DNA of 64,000 bases from Streptomyces radicis (lineage in GTDB: Bacteria; Actinomycetota; Actinomycetes; Streptomycetales; Streptomycetaceae), in assembly GCF_003626575.1 (NCBI RefSeq), contig NZ_RBDY01000009.1:1-64000 (forward strand), written 5' to 3'. This document shows positions 1 through 6,656 of the stretch, one piece after another. Made by a program: the position numbers and the translations under genes. The first letter of the stretch is position 1; each line of letters starts with the position of its first letter. The notes below the pieces were generated by a model. The model was not told the origin of the DNA. It was given only the letters and a program-made list of their open reading frames with translations, and made no database searches.

Positions 1-109
1 CCTGGCGGGAGGGCTCGCCCGGCTTGGCGCCGAGGCCGGTGAGGGTGTCCTTGAGCGGCTGGACGGGGCCGGTGAGCCGGTACTTCTGCTCGACCTCGGT
101 GTACTCCAC
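1..109 (-). CDS. CYTH-domain protein (class IV adenylate cyclase/thiamine triphosphatase-like), N-terminal part only
   Basis: Only the first 36 codons lie in the window; the rest runs off the left edge. The GTG start at 107-109 has a GAGG about nine bases upstream. The N-terminus contains E-V-E-Q-K, which fits the E-x-E-x-K metal-binding signature opening the CYTH fold. CYTH proteins act on triphosphates such as ATP, thiamine triphosphate or polyphosphate; which one applies here cannot be told from this fragment. It is divergent from the HAD phosphatase gene. Confidence 0.65.
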   Translation of the reverse strand, partial: MEYTEVEQKYRLTGPVQPLKDTLTGLGAKPGEPSRQ

Positions 110-259
110 GGTGTGATCCTCAAGGGGTTGGGCGGGCTGGGGCGTGGTGCGCGTTCATCCTCTCGCGCACGGGTGCCATGACCGTGCGCGCGAAGGCGAT
201 GTCGCCTTCCGGCAACGGGCGCTGTGGCAGCCGGGTGGAGAGCGTTTCGGGAGGTGGCC

Positions 260-850
260 TTGGAAGTCGATCTGACCGCGTATCGGGCGCTGATCATGGA
301 CTGGGACGGCACGCTGGTGGATTCCCAGCCGCTGAACTACACGGCCATGGCGGCCGCTTCGCTGTGCCACGGCCATGTGCTGGACCGCCGGTGGTATCAG
401 GTGCGGCTGGGGACGTCGGGGGAGGAGCTGCTGGCGGAGCTGGGGGTGCCCGAGGCCCTTGTGCCCGAGGTGTTGGCGGAGTGCGGTCGGCGGATCATCC
501 GTGAGGTGGGGACGCTGCGGACCTATCCGGTGGTGGTGGACCTGGTGAGGCAGGCTCGTGACAAGGGACTTCGGTGCGCCGTCGCCTCGGGCGGGGGTGG
601 CGCGGTGGTCAGGGCCGGGCTCGATGCGACGGGGCTGGCGCCGCTGTTCGACGCCGTGGTGACGCGGGAGGCCGTCGAGCGGGGAAAGCCCGCGCCCGAC
701 CTCTTCCTGGAGGCGGCTCGCGTTCTCGGGGTGGCGCCGGAGAGGTGTGTGGTCGTCGAGGATGCCGAGGAGGGCTTGGCCGCTGCTCGCGCCGCGGGGA
801 TGGCGGCGGTCGACGTCCGGCGCTGGGTGACGTCGGCGTTCACGCCATGA
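260..850 (+). CDS. HAD-family phosphatase (beta-phosphoglucomutase-like subfamily)
   Basis: A predicted cytosolic phosphatase or phosphomutase of 196 residues. Motif I is D-W-D-G-T-L-V-D-S near residue 10, giving the nucleophile and acid/base aspartates. Motif II is the Ser of A-S-G-G, motif III the Lys of R-G-K-P-A-P-D, and motif IV V-V-E-D-A-E-E-G. An alpha-helical type I cap lies between motifs I and II. The TTG at 260 was preferred because GGGAGG sits five bases upstream; an in-frame GTG at 224 (208 residues) has no good ribosome site. The physiological substrate, probably a small sugar phosphate, is not deducible. The gene is divergent from the CYTH gene. Confidence 0.85.
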   Translation: MEVDLTAYRALIMDWDGTLVDSQPLNYTAMAAASLCHGHVLDRRWYQVRLGTSGEELLAELGVPEALVPEVLAECGRRIIREVGTLRTYPVVVDLVRQARDKGLRCAVASGGGGAVVRAGLDATGLAPLFDAVVTREAVERGKPAPDLFLEAARVLGVAPERCVVVEDAEEGLAAARAAGMAAVDVRRWVTSAFTP

Positions 851-1001
851 GGCCGCGCACCTCGTCGCCGAAGGACCGGACCTCGCTCAACGTCGGGTAG
901 CTCCTGAGCAGGCTGTGCCGCAGCTGCATCGCCCTGTTGCGCGTCGACTGCGCCAGGCGGTCCCCGGCGAGGGCCTGACCCGCCCAGACGAGCGCCGTGC
1001 G
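840..1001 (-). pseudogene. Possible C-terminal remnant of a regulatory protein
   Basis: The minus-strand reading frame ending at 840 contains a patch with T-R-N-R-A-M-Q-L-R followed by S-Y-P-T-L-S-E-V-R. This resembles the helical C-termini of Streptomyces XRE/TPR-type regulators. The frame upstream loses this character and has no convincing start, so at most a decayed tail remains. It overlaps the 3' end of the HAD phosphatase gene. The resemblance is from memory, and the frame may be meaningless. Confidence 0.25.
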
Positions 1002-1166
1002 GCTTCCCGTTCCGGCGTGGGCGCGGGAGAGCTGGGCGCCAGCCGGATCGAGGCGTTGCTTCGCGTGGTCGCGACGGCCGGGCCGCGTGTCGCCGCGCCG
1101 AGGAGGGCCAGTGGTCGGCCGACCGAACACGAACACCTCGGCTCGGCTCGGCCGGGCGAACGCGAA

Positions 1167-1200
1167 GCCCGGTACGCCGAGTCTCCTCGTCGTACCGGGC
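1167..1200 (-). terminator. Hairpin downstream of the first DUF397 gene
   Basis: GCCCGGTACG (1167-1176) pairs perfectly with CGTACCGGGC (1191-1200) across a 14-nt loop. It lies about 50 nt past the stop of the minus-strand DUF397 gene. There is no T-tract, as is common for actinobacterial terminators. Confidence 0.55.
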
Positions 1201-1252
1201 CGGGCACTTGAGCAGTCACACGGGGCAACGCCCCGGTCCGCTCCGCCCTTGG

Positions 1253-1483
1253 CTACTCGGGGCGCAGCTCGTGGTTGGCCACGGCCGTGACGAACGCCGC
1301 CCAGGCGTCCCGGGAAGTCAACGTAGCCGGGATGCCCCTGTCCTTGGTGTCACGTACCGCCACTCCGAGCGACGCCGGAATGATCCCCACCTCGACGCAG
1401 TTGCCGTTGCCTGCGGTGTAGGTGCTCGTCTTCCAGGTGATCTCGCCCAGGTCGGCCGTGTAGAGGTCGGCCCTCTCGCTCAT
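1253..1483 (-). CDS. DUF397 domain-containing protein
   Basis: A 76-residue protein carrying the whole DUF397 signature: W-K-T-S near residue 18, G-N-G-N-C-V-E-V-G in the middle, then V-A-V-R-D-T-K-D and the C-terminal W-A-A-F. DUF397 proteins are small, abundant in Streptomyces, and almost always paired with an XRE-DUF5753 regulator; some sets affect development or antibiotic production. The ATG at 1481-1483 lies two bases past the stop of the DUF5753 gene, so the two are probably translated as a pair. Confidence 0.85.
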   Translation of the reverse strand: MSERADLYTADLGEITWKTSTYTAGNGNCVEVGIIPASLGVAVRDTKDRGIPATLTSRDAWAAFVTAVANHELRPE

Positions 1484-1485
1484 GA

Positions 1486-2067
1486 TCAAACCAGCTCTTT
1501 CTCGATGCGTTCCAGCAGCTCACAGCTATCCTGCGCCGACAGGGCAGCGCGGGACAAGTTCTTGAACAAACGGTTCAGGCGTCTCAATACCAACGCCTCG
1601 TCCCGGAACGCGGTCGTGTTGTCGGCCGCTTCCGTGAAGGCGGCGGCATCAGAAAGATTCTCCCCCGAAGCGAACAGAGTGAAAGCACCCGTGATGGCTG
1701 CTCGGGCGCCAGCCGTGTAGGGGATGACGCGGAAGGTCACGTTCGGCAGTTCGAAAACCCGCCTCAGGTGACGCAGTTGCGCCCTCATCACTTCGGGTCC
1801 GCCGACTTGCAACCTCAGCGCGGCTTCGGTGACGACGGCGTCCAGGACGAGTGGGCTGTCGCCGCAGAGGCGCTTCTGTCGCTGCATCCTGACTTCGACG
1901 AGGTCATCGACCTGATCGGGACCGAGGGCGAGGAAGCTTTGTTCGGTCACGGCTCGAGCGTAGGGCTCGGTCTGGAGTTGTCCGGGGATCAGCAAGGGCT
2001 GAAACTCCAGGCAGTTCCTCGCTTGCGCCTCGTAGGCGAGGAATGTTTCGTACGAGGCGCAGATCAC
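1486..2067 (-). CDS. DUF5753 regulator lacking its N-terminal helix-turn-helix
   Basis: The 193 residues match only the C-terminal effector half (DUF5753) of Streptomyces XRE regulators: P-L-L-I-P-G-Q-L-Q-T-E-P-Y-A-R-A, then R-M-Q-R-Q-K-R-L, E-A-A-L-R, and V-T-F-R-V-I-P-Y. Family members are usually about 270-290 residues with an HTH at residues 15-75. Here the frame opens at a GTG with no ribosome site, and the in-frame sequence upstream to the preceding stop is not HTH-like. The neighbouring regulator at 2744-3595 shows the intact architecture. This is either a decayed gene or a DNA-binding-deficient partner; decay is more likely. Its DUF397 partner is intact. Confidence 0.6.
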   Translation of the reverse strand: MICASYETFLAYEAQARNCLEFQPLLIPGQLQTEPYARAVTEQSFLALGPDQVDDLVEVRMQRQKRLCGDSPLVLDAVVTEAALRLQVGGPEVMRAQLRHLRRVFELPNVTFRVIPYTAGARAAITGAFTLFASGENLSDAAAFTEAADNTTAFRDEALVLRRLNRLFKNLSRAALSAQDSCELLERIEKELV

Positions 2068-2259
2068 GTCGTGGGGTGGTTTCCCGAACGTGCATGTGAT
2101 CCATACCCCGGCACGCGAAGACTCGTTGTTGGAGGCCGTATGGTCGGCTCTGACTGCCTCACCCCAGCCTCATGCGGCAATCCGGCATGGTCAGGCAAAA
2201 CGGCGTGGCGCGCAGCGTGCTGTTTCCCTATATATTCCCCCTCCCATCTGCGTAATGCG

Positions 2260-2286
2260 GCCCTCCATCAAGGCTCGATGGAGGGC
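2260..2286 (-). terminator. Perfect hairpin downstream of the second DUF397 gene
   Basis: GCCCTCCATC (2260-2269) and GATGGAGGGC (2277-2286) form a perfect 10-bp stem with a 7-nt loop. It starts about 25 nt past the stop of the minus-strand gene ending at 2312. Confidence 0.65.
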
Positions 2287-2311
2287 TGAGAATATCGCCT
2301 TTGCTTCGACA

Positions 2312-2533
2312 TTAGCCAAGTAGGTCACGCTGGCCCTGCTGGATTCCGCCGACGAACGCCCGGTAGTCCGCAAGAGAGATGACCAGGACTTGAGCGTTCG
2401 GGTCGCCGACATCTTTTGAATCCCGGAGTGCCACAACCTCGTCGACGAATGCAACTTCCAGGCAGTTCGTGGTGCCATTGCTCAGTTCCGACTTGACCCA
2501 GACGGCAGCGGACAGATCGATCTTCGCTTTCAT
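2312..2533 (-). CDS. DUF397 domain-containing protein
   Basis: A 73-residue DUF397 protein. It shows V-W-V-K-S-E near residue 11, N-G-T-T-N-C-L-E-V-A, V-A-L-R-D-S-K-D and a C-terminal Y-R-A-F-V motif. The start at 2531-2533 has AAGGA nine bases upstream; a longer form from 2575 lacks a ribosome site. It lies about 210 bp downstream of the intact XRE-DUF5753 gene on the same strand and is its natural partner. The function of DUF397 is not established. Confidence 0.85.
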   Translation of the reverse strand: MKAKIDLSAAVWVKSELSNGTTNCLEVAFVDEVVALRDSKDVGDPNAQVLVISLADYRAFVGGIQQGQRDLLG

Positions 2534-2743
2534 GAAGAATTTCCTTGATTCGTAGGCAAGAGGAGTGCGAGCCATTCAGGGGGGTGCCTCCGGCGGCAAC
2601 CTGCTGTCTGCACGGTTGATACCCGAGGCTAGCAATGCGTACGCACTACCTCGTCTTCCCAGAGCCGCATGCGTAGCCCTCTCGGCAGGTGGCTTCCACG
2701 GCACCGCTGGGGCCGGAGCCAGCAGCTCTCGGTGACGTAAACC

Positions 2744-3595
2744 TCACTCATTGGCAAGTCGATCGATGAACTCGCGTGACTCCGCAGCGTCCAGGGCTGC
2801 GCCCCGCAGCTGCTGAACGGCAAGCTCATACTGATCCAGGTCGTTACCCTGCTCCAGGTACGCGACTCGGGTCAGCGACTCAACAACCACGACGGGATCG
2901 CCACTCTCGAATCGGAAGACTGTGAACGGCCCCTCGACCCCGCAATGGCCTCCCACCGCCGTCGGCAGTACAAGGACGTGCATCTGCGGAAGCTCGTCAA
3001 CAGTGTTACGGATGGCGCGTAGCTGGCGACGGAGGACCTCGCGATCCCCGATGGGGCGCAGGAGGGCAGCTTCTTCGATCACGCACGAGACGGAGAGAGG
3101 AATCCGCCTCCGCAGAACTTCCTTGCGAGCCATGCGTAGTTCGACGAACTGTCTCACCTGCCGCTCAGACTTCCACATGATCCCCGATGAGACGAGGGCC
3201 GTAGCGTACTCCTCGGTCTGAAGCAGGCCGGGGATCACCTGCGTTGTGTAGATGTCCGCATGGTCGGCGACCTCCTCCAGCTCCAAGTACCCGGCGAAAA
3301 GATCGTCGATGGTCTCCGAGTACTGATTGAGCAGGTCGGTGCGCCGTCCAGACGCCGCCAACTCCCAGAGACGTTTGACAGCCGCCACTCGGGCCTCAGG
3401 CACCTGATACACGCGCAGGTAGGCATCGAGCTGACTCTCGCTCAATGATTGCTTGCCGAGTTCCACTCGACTCACGGCCGAGACTGAGCCGCCGACCAGC
3501 TCGGCAGCTTCCTGCAAGGTGCGTCCACCACGCAGCTTACGCAGCGTCAACCCAAGTCGTGACCGCATCAGATTTGGTCGTGCTTCGGCAGCCAT
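2744..3595 (-). CDS. XRE-family transcriptional regulator with DUF5753 domain
   Basis: A 283-residue regulator. The helix-turn-helix spans about residues 10-70: G-L-T-L-R-K-L-R-G-G, Q-E-A-A-E-L-V, S-V-S-A-V-S-R-V-E-L-G-K-Q. The DUF5753 part follows: Q-V-I-P-G-L-L-Q-T-E-E-Y-A, R-M-A-R-K-E-V-L-R-R-R, E-A-A-L-L-R and H-V-L-V-L-P. The ATG at 3593-3595 was chosen because GGAGGTGATC precedes it; a GTG at 3613 is possible. It is divergent from the ATP-binding protein gene, with a 16-bp palindrome between them that is the obvious candidate for its operator. Confidence 0.9.
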   Translation of the reverse strand: MAAEARPNLMRSRLGLTLRKLRGGRTLQEAAELVGGSVSAVSRVELGKQSLSESQLDAYLRVYQVPEARVAAVKRLWELAASGRRTDLLNQYSETIDDLFAGYLELEEVADHADIYTTQVIPGLLQTEEYATALVSSGIMWKSERQVRQFVELRMARKEVLRRRIPLSVSCVIEEAALLRPIGDREVLRRQLRAIRNTVDELPQMHVLVLPTAVGGHCGVEGPFTVFRFESGDPVVVVESLTRVAYLEQGNDLDQYELAVQQLRGAALDAAESREFIDRLANE

Positions 3596-3672
3596 CAGAT
3601 CGATCACCTCCACTCGCGCCAGATGCTACGGCATCACGCATCACCAACACCGGGCCTCCCCACGCTAGATGT

Positions 3673-3688
3673 CGCGAGAATTCTCGCG
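3673..3688. promoter_or_regulatory. Perfect 16-bp palindrome between the divergent XRE and ATP-binding genes
   Basis: CGCGAGAATTCTCGCG is a perfect palindrome 78 bp upstream of the XRE start and 128 bp upstream of the ATP-binding protein start. Its size and position fit a dimeric HTH regulator site controlling one or both genes. Binding by the neighbouring regulator is inferred. Confidence 0.55.
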
Positions 3689-3815
3689 CCACTTGCCACG
3701 GGGAGTGGCGCGGGTCCATGCTGTACTCGACCACGCTCCGCGCTCGTCGCGTGACGCGTGGTCCCTGCGCCCGTGCTTGGGGAGAAGAGCGCGTCTCGTA
3801 CGCGATGGAGGTGTC

Positions 3816-4241
3816 ATGTCGGTGGCGCTGCACGGAGAGTTGGCCAGGGCCTGGGAGCTGCGGGTCCGGCCCGAGGAGATCGTCGAGTGGCGCCACCGGG
3901 TGACCGAAACCGTCAAGGAGTGGGATGTCGCCCGGGGAGCCGAGGACACCGTCTCCCTCGGTGTCACGGAGCTGCTGAGCAACGTTCACCGGCATGCGGG
4001 AGATCCGCACTGCTGGTTGCGTCTTCGCCGGTTGGGGGCCTTTGTCGTGGTCAGCGTGGATGACCGTTTCCCGCAGGCCCCGCGGGTCGTCGAGCCCGGT
4101 CCGAGCGCGCTCGGCGGGCGAGGGCTCTGGCTGCTGCGCGTGATGGTGGACGGGCACATCGGGTGGGTGCGAACCGACGAGGGCAAGCGGATCTGGTTCA
4201 GCGCGGGTCCCAGTGACGCTCCGACGGAGAGCGGCGCATGA
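3816..4241 (+). CDS. ATP-binding protein of the anti-sigma factor (RsbW-like HATPase) type
   Basis: A 141-residue protein with the GHKL fold. The N-box is E-L-L-S-N-V-H-R-H-A, the G1-like segment V-S-V-D-D-R-F-P-Q-A-P, and the G2 box G-G-R-G-L-W-L-L. Such stand-alone domains are very common in Streptomyces and sit beside XRE-DUF5753/DUF397 genes. By analogy with RsbW/SpoIIAB they may bind ATP and a sigma factor or anti-anti-sigma factor. GGAGGTG lies four bases before the ATG at 3816; longer in-frame starts at 3669 or beyond have no such site. Confidence 0.85.
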   Translation: MSVALHGELARAWELRVRPEEIVEWRHRVTETVKEWDVARGAEDTVSLGVTELLSNVHRHAGDPHCWLRLRRLGAFVVVSVDDRFPQAPRVVEPGPSALGGRGLWLLRVMVDGHIGWVRTDEGKRIWFSAGPSDAPTESGA

Positions 4242-4478
4242 AGGCGCGGACACGTGGCATATCGCGTCGGCGACGTGCAACGCGCCGCTTCACGACTCCT
4301 CCTGGGGGAGCAGAGGCTCTCCATCCCCGTTGCCGGTCGATATACGCGTGGATCGGCAATGAATGCCGCTGGGTCGCGCATGAGGGTGTCCGCACCCAGC
4401 AGCCCGACCACGTGGATTACGCATTCACCGTTCGCCCGGTCACGTCACCGGGCGCCGTCTTGGGAGTTCTTCGCCATC

Positions 4479-4955
4479 GTGAACAACGGTCAGGTATCCG
4501 CACTCGTCCGGCGCGCGATGTGGGGTGAGGGCGGCAACCCGGTCCATATCTACAAGTGTCAAACCTGCGGCACGTTCTCGAAACCCTACGCGGCGTTGGA
4601 CGGGCCTCAGCCGTGGGCCAGGCGGCACGCCATCAGGGCCAGCACGCCCGGACATCGCATGTTCGCCAGGGTTGCCATTGATTTCTGGATGGCGAAAATC
4701 ACCGCTGACCAGGACGCGGGCACCGTGGCGACCAGCGACTCCAAGCCCTCCGACGCTCATATGTACCGGCTTCGGGATGCGATCTCCACGGACGTAAAAG
4801 TGGGAGACCTGCTGTCGGTGGACGATGTCTTCCTTCTGGTCCTCGATTTGCGCGCGGCGGGTGGAGCCGGGCGTCGAGTTGCGACCCTCAAGAGCAGAAG
4901 GGTGCCCTTTGTCCTGGAACCCGGAACGATTTACGAGATAAAGCGGAGCATGTGA
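4479..4955 (+). CDS. Hypothetical protein with a C-x-x-C motif
   Basis: Not recognised. The proposed GTG start gives 158 residues; the open frame extends upstream to 4254, but that part looks non-coding. Near residue 25 it has K-C-Q-T-C-G-T-F, a half zinc-ribbon-like knuckle with no second Cys pair. The C-terminal half reads like a folded domain (D-V-K-V-G-D-L-L-S-V-D-D-V-F-L-L-V-L). The base composition is less GC-biased than the flanks, in keeping with an accessory region. The start is uncertain. Confidence 0.45.
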   Translation: MNNGQVSALVRRAMWGEGGNPVHIYKCQTCGTFSKPYAALDGPQPWARRHAIRASTPGHRMFARVAIDFWMAKITADQDAGTVATSDSKPSDAHMYRLRDAISTDVKVGDLLSVDDVFLLVLDLRAAGGAGRRVATLKSRRVPFVLEPGTIYEIKRSM

Positions 4956-5117
4956 CGCCCGGTTCATTCAGCCGTTGGTGTTCCACCCGCTCGATCGCTC
5001 ATCGCCCCGGCGAGATCCCCAGCCACCGCACGGCACGGATCCAGGCGGCGGCTCACCCACCCGTTTTTCTCCGTCAACCCCTCTCCCGGCAGATCGCCGG
5101 AAACACGAGGAAACCCC

Positions 5118-5195
5118 ATGAACATTCCTTTCCCCGGCGCCCCCTTGGTGTGCGCCGCCGAATTCTTCTCCCGCGAGCGGGGGGTCGCCGGATGA
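5118..5195 (+). CDS. 25-residue ORF coupled to the downstream gene
   Basis: ATG at 5118 is preceded by GAGGAAACCCC, a good ribosome site. The 25 codons encode a peptide beginning M-N-I-P-F-P-G-A-P and end at a TGA overlapping the next ATG as ATGA. The downstream gene has no clear ribosome site of its own, so this ORF probably delivers ribosomes to it. The peptide may also have its own role. It is too short for family assignment. Confidence 0.45.
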   Translation: MNIPFPGAPLVCAAEFFSRERGVAG

Positions 5196-5851
5196 CCACG
5201 TTCGTTCCCCGCCCTACAGCGGTCCCGTACATCACGGCCCGTCAAGGGGAGGAGGGCGACCTGGCGACGTTGCTCGTGGCGTCGCCGGATCTGTCGAGGC
5301 TGCGCTACCTCGACGAGGGGCCGGAGGACCGTGACCACCTCGGCGTGCTGTGGGCCAGGTGCTCGCAGCTGCTGCACAACGGGGTGCCGCTGGGCAAGCC
5401 TCGGTGGCGGGAGGTCCACCCGGGGCGCCAGCGGGAGACGATGATGTACCTGAGGTGCCAGGTGTGCGCCGGGCCCGCCAGCCGAACGGAACTCGGCTGC
5501 CTCTTCCTCCACACCCGCCCGCCCCACGGCACCGTGGAGCCCGGGTGGCCGGAGGGGGTCCTGACGACTCAGCCACCGGTGTGCCTTGAGCACGCGGTCA
5601 TGGCCTCGCGGCAGTGCCCCCACCTCACCGACGCCGGGTATGTCGCGCTGCGTGCGAAACGCCCGCGTCTGTACGGGGTTTTCGGTCACGCCTACACGTT
5701 CGACCGGCGCCGTGGAAGGGTGCGGCACGTGCCCTCCGACGGTGCGCTCCCGTATGGACACCCCGCCGCCAGGTGGTATCTGGCGTCGCAACTCGTTCGC
5801 GAGCTGCGCGACGTGACGGTCGTGGACCTCGACACCGAAGCCATGGGTTGA
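5192..5851 (+). CDS. Hypothetical protein with Cys/His motifs
   Basis: A 219-residue soluble protein, not recognised. It carries C-Q-V-C-A-G-P-A, later C-L-F-L-H, then C-L-E-H-A-V and C-P-H-L, which could supply ligands for one structural zinc. The N-terminus (M-T-T-F-V-P-R-P-T-A-V-P-Y-I-T-A-R) and a C-terminal R-E-L-R-D-V motif are distinctive. The start is fixed by the ATGA overlap with the 25-codon ORF. The frame is open much further upstream, but that stretch has no start with a ribosome site. It probably belongs to the accessory regulatory neighbourhood. Confidence 0.6.
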   Translation: MTTFVPRPTAVPYITARQGEEGDLATLLVASPDLSRLRYLDEGPEDRDHLGVLWARCSQLLHNGVPLGKPRWREVHPGRQRETMMYLRCQVCAGPASRTELGCLFLHTRPPHGTVEPGWPEGVLTTQPPVCLEHAVMASRQCPHLTDAGYVALRAKRPRLYGVFGHAYTFDRRRGRVRHVPSDGALPYGHPAARWYLASQLVRELRDVTVVDLDTEAMG

Positions 5852-5969
5852 CGCCTTGCAGCGGACAGCGGTGAGCGCGTTGATGAGGGCGTCGCTGGGC
5901 AGGCGGGACATGTCCCGGCGAAGCCCTGTCGGCGTAAGAGTGGCCAACGGGCCTCGGGCCGCAGGGACT

Positions 5970-6656
5970 TCAGGCGCGGCCGACCCAGTGGAAGCGGCGT
6001 TCGGGGCGGCCCGCGACGCCGTAGCGGAGTGACACCGTCACCTCGCCCGTGGTCGCGAAGTGCTCCAGGTAACGCCGCGCCGTGACGCGGGAGAGGCCCG
6101 CGCGGGAGGCGCACTCGGACGCGGAGAGGCCGTCGGGCTCCCGCGCGTCGACCGCGAGCACGTCGCGCACGAGCCCGGCCGTCTCGTCCGAGAGGCCCTT
6201 GGGCAGCCGCGCGCCCGCCGCCGCGCCGAACAGCCGGTCCACCTCCTCCTGCCCGGGGGCGCGCGTGGTGGCGAGCACCCGGTGATGGCGGGCGTAGTCC
6301 CGCAGGCGCTGCTCGAGCAGCGCGACGTCGAACGGCTTGATGATGTAGTGCACCGAACCCCCGCGCAGCGCCGCCCTGATGGTGTCCATCTCCTGCGCCG
6401 CCGTGATCACCAGGACGTCCGCCTCGGCCGCGGGCGAGTCCCCGCCGCGCAGCTCCCGCAGCACGTCGAGGCCGCCGATGTCCGGCAGATAGATGTCGAG
6501 CAGGATCAGGTCGGGCCTCAACTCCCGTGCGGACGCCAGAGCTTGGCGACCCGAGTGCGCCTCGCCGACCACATGGAACCCCGGGGTGCGCCGCACCACG
6601 GTGCTGTGCAGCCTGGCCACCATGAAGTCGTCGTCCACGACGAGCACCCGGATCAC
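5970..6656 (-). CDS. Response regulator, CitB/DcuR family
   Basis: A 228-residue regulator. The receiver domain (about 1-120) has the acidic V-V-D-D-D, the phosphoacceptor Asp in L-I-L-L-D-I-Y-L-P-D, the switch Thr in V-I-T-A-A and the Lys in I-I-K-P-F-D. The C-terminal output helix-turn-helix reads L-S-A-S-E-C-A-S-R-A-G-L-S and V-T-A-R-R-Y-L-E-H-F, typical of the citrate/C4-dicarboxylate (CitB, DpiA, DcuR) group. The GTG start overlaps the stop of the kinase gene (GTGA). The likely target is the divergent tctC-like gene and any unlinked tricarboxylate permease. Confidence 0.9.
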   Translation of the reverse strand: MIRVLVVDDDFMVARLHSTVVRRTPGFHVVGEAHSGRQALASARELRPDLILLDIYLPDIGGLDVLRELRGGDSPAAEADVLVITAAQEMDTIRAALRGGSVHYIIKPFDVALLEQRLRDYARHHRVLATTRAPGQEEVDRLFGAAAGARLPKGLSDETAGLVRDVLAVDAREPDGLSASECASRAGLSRVTARRYLEHFATTGEVTVSLRYGVAGRPERRFHWVGRA

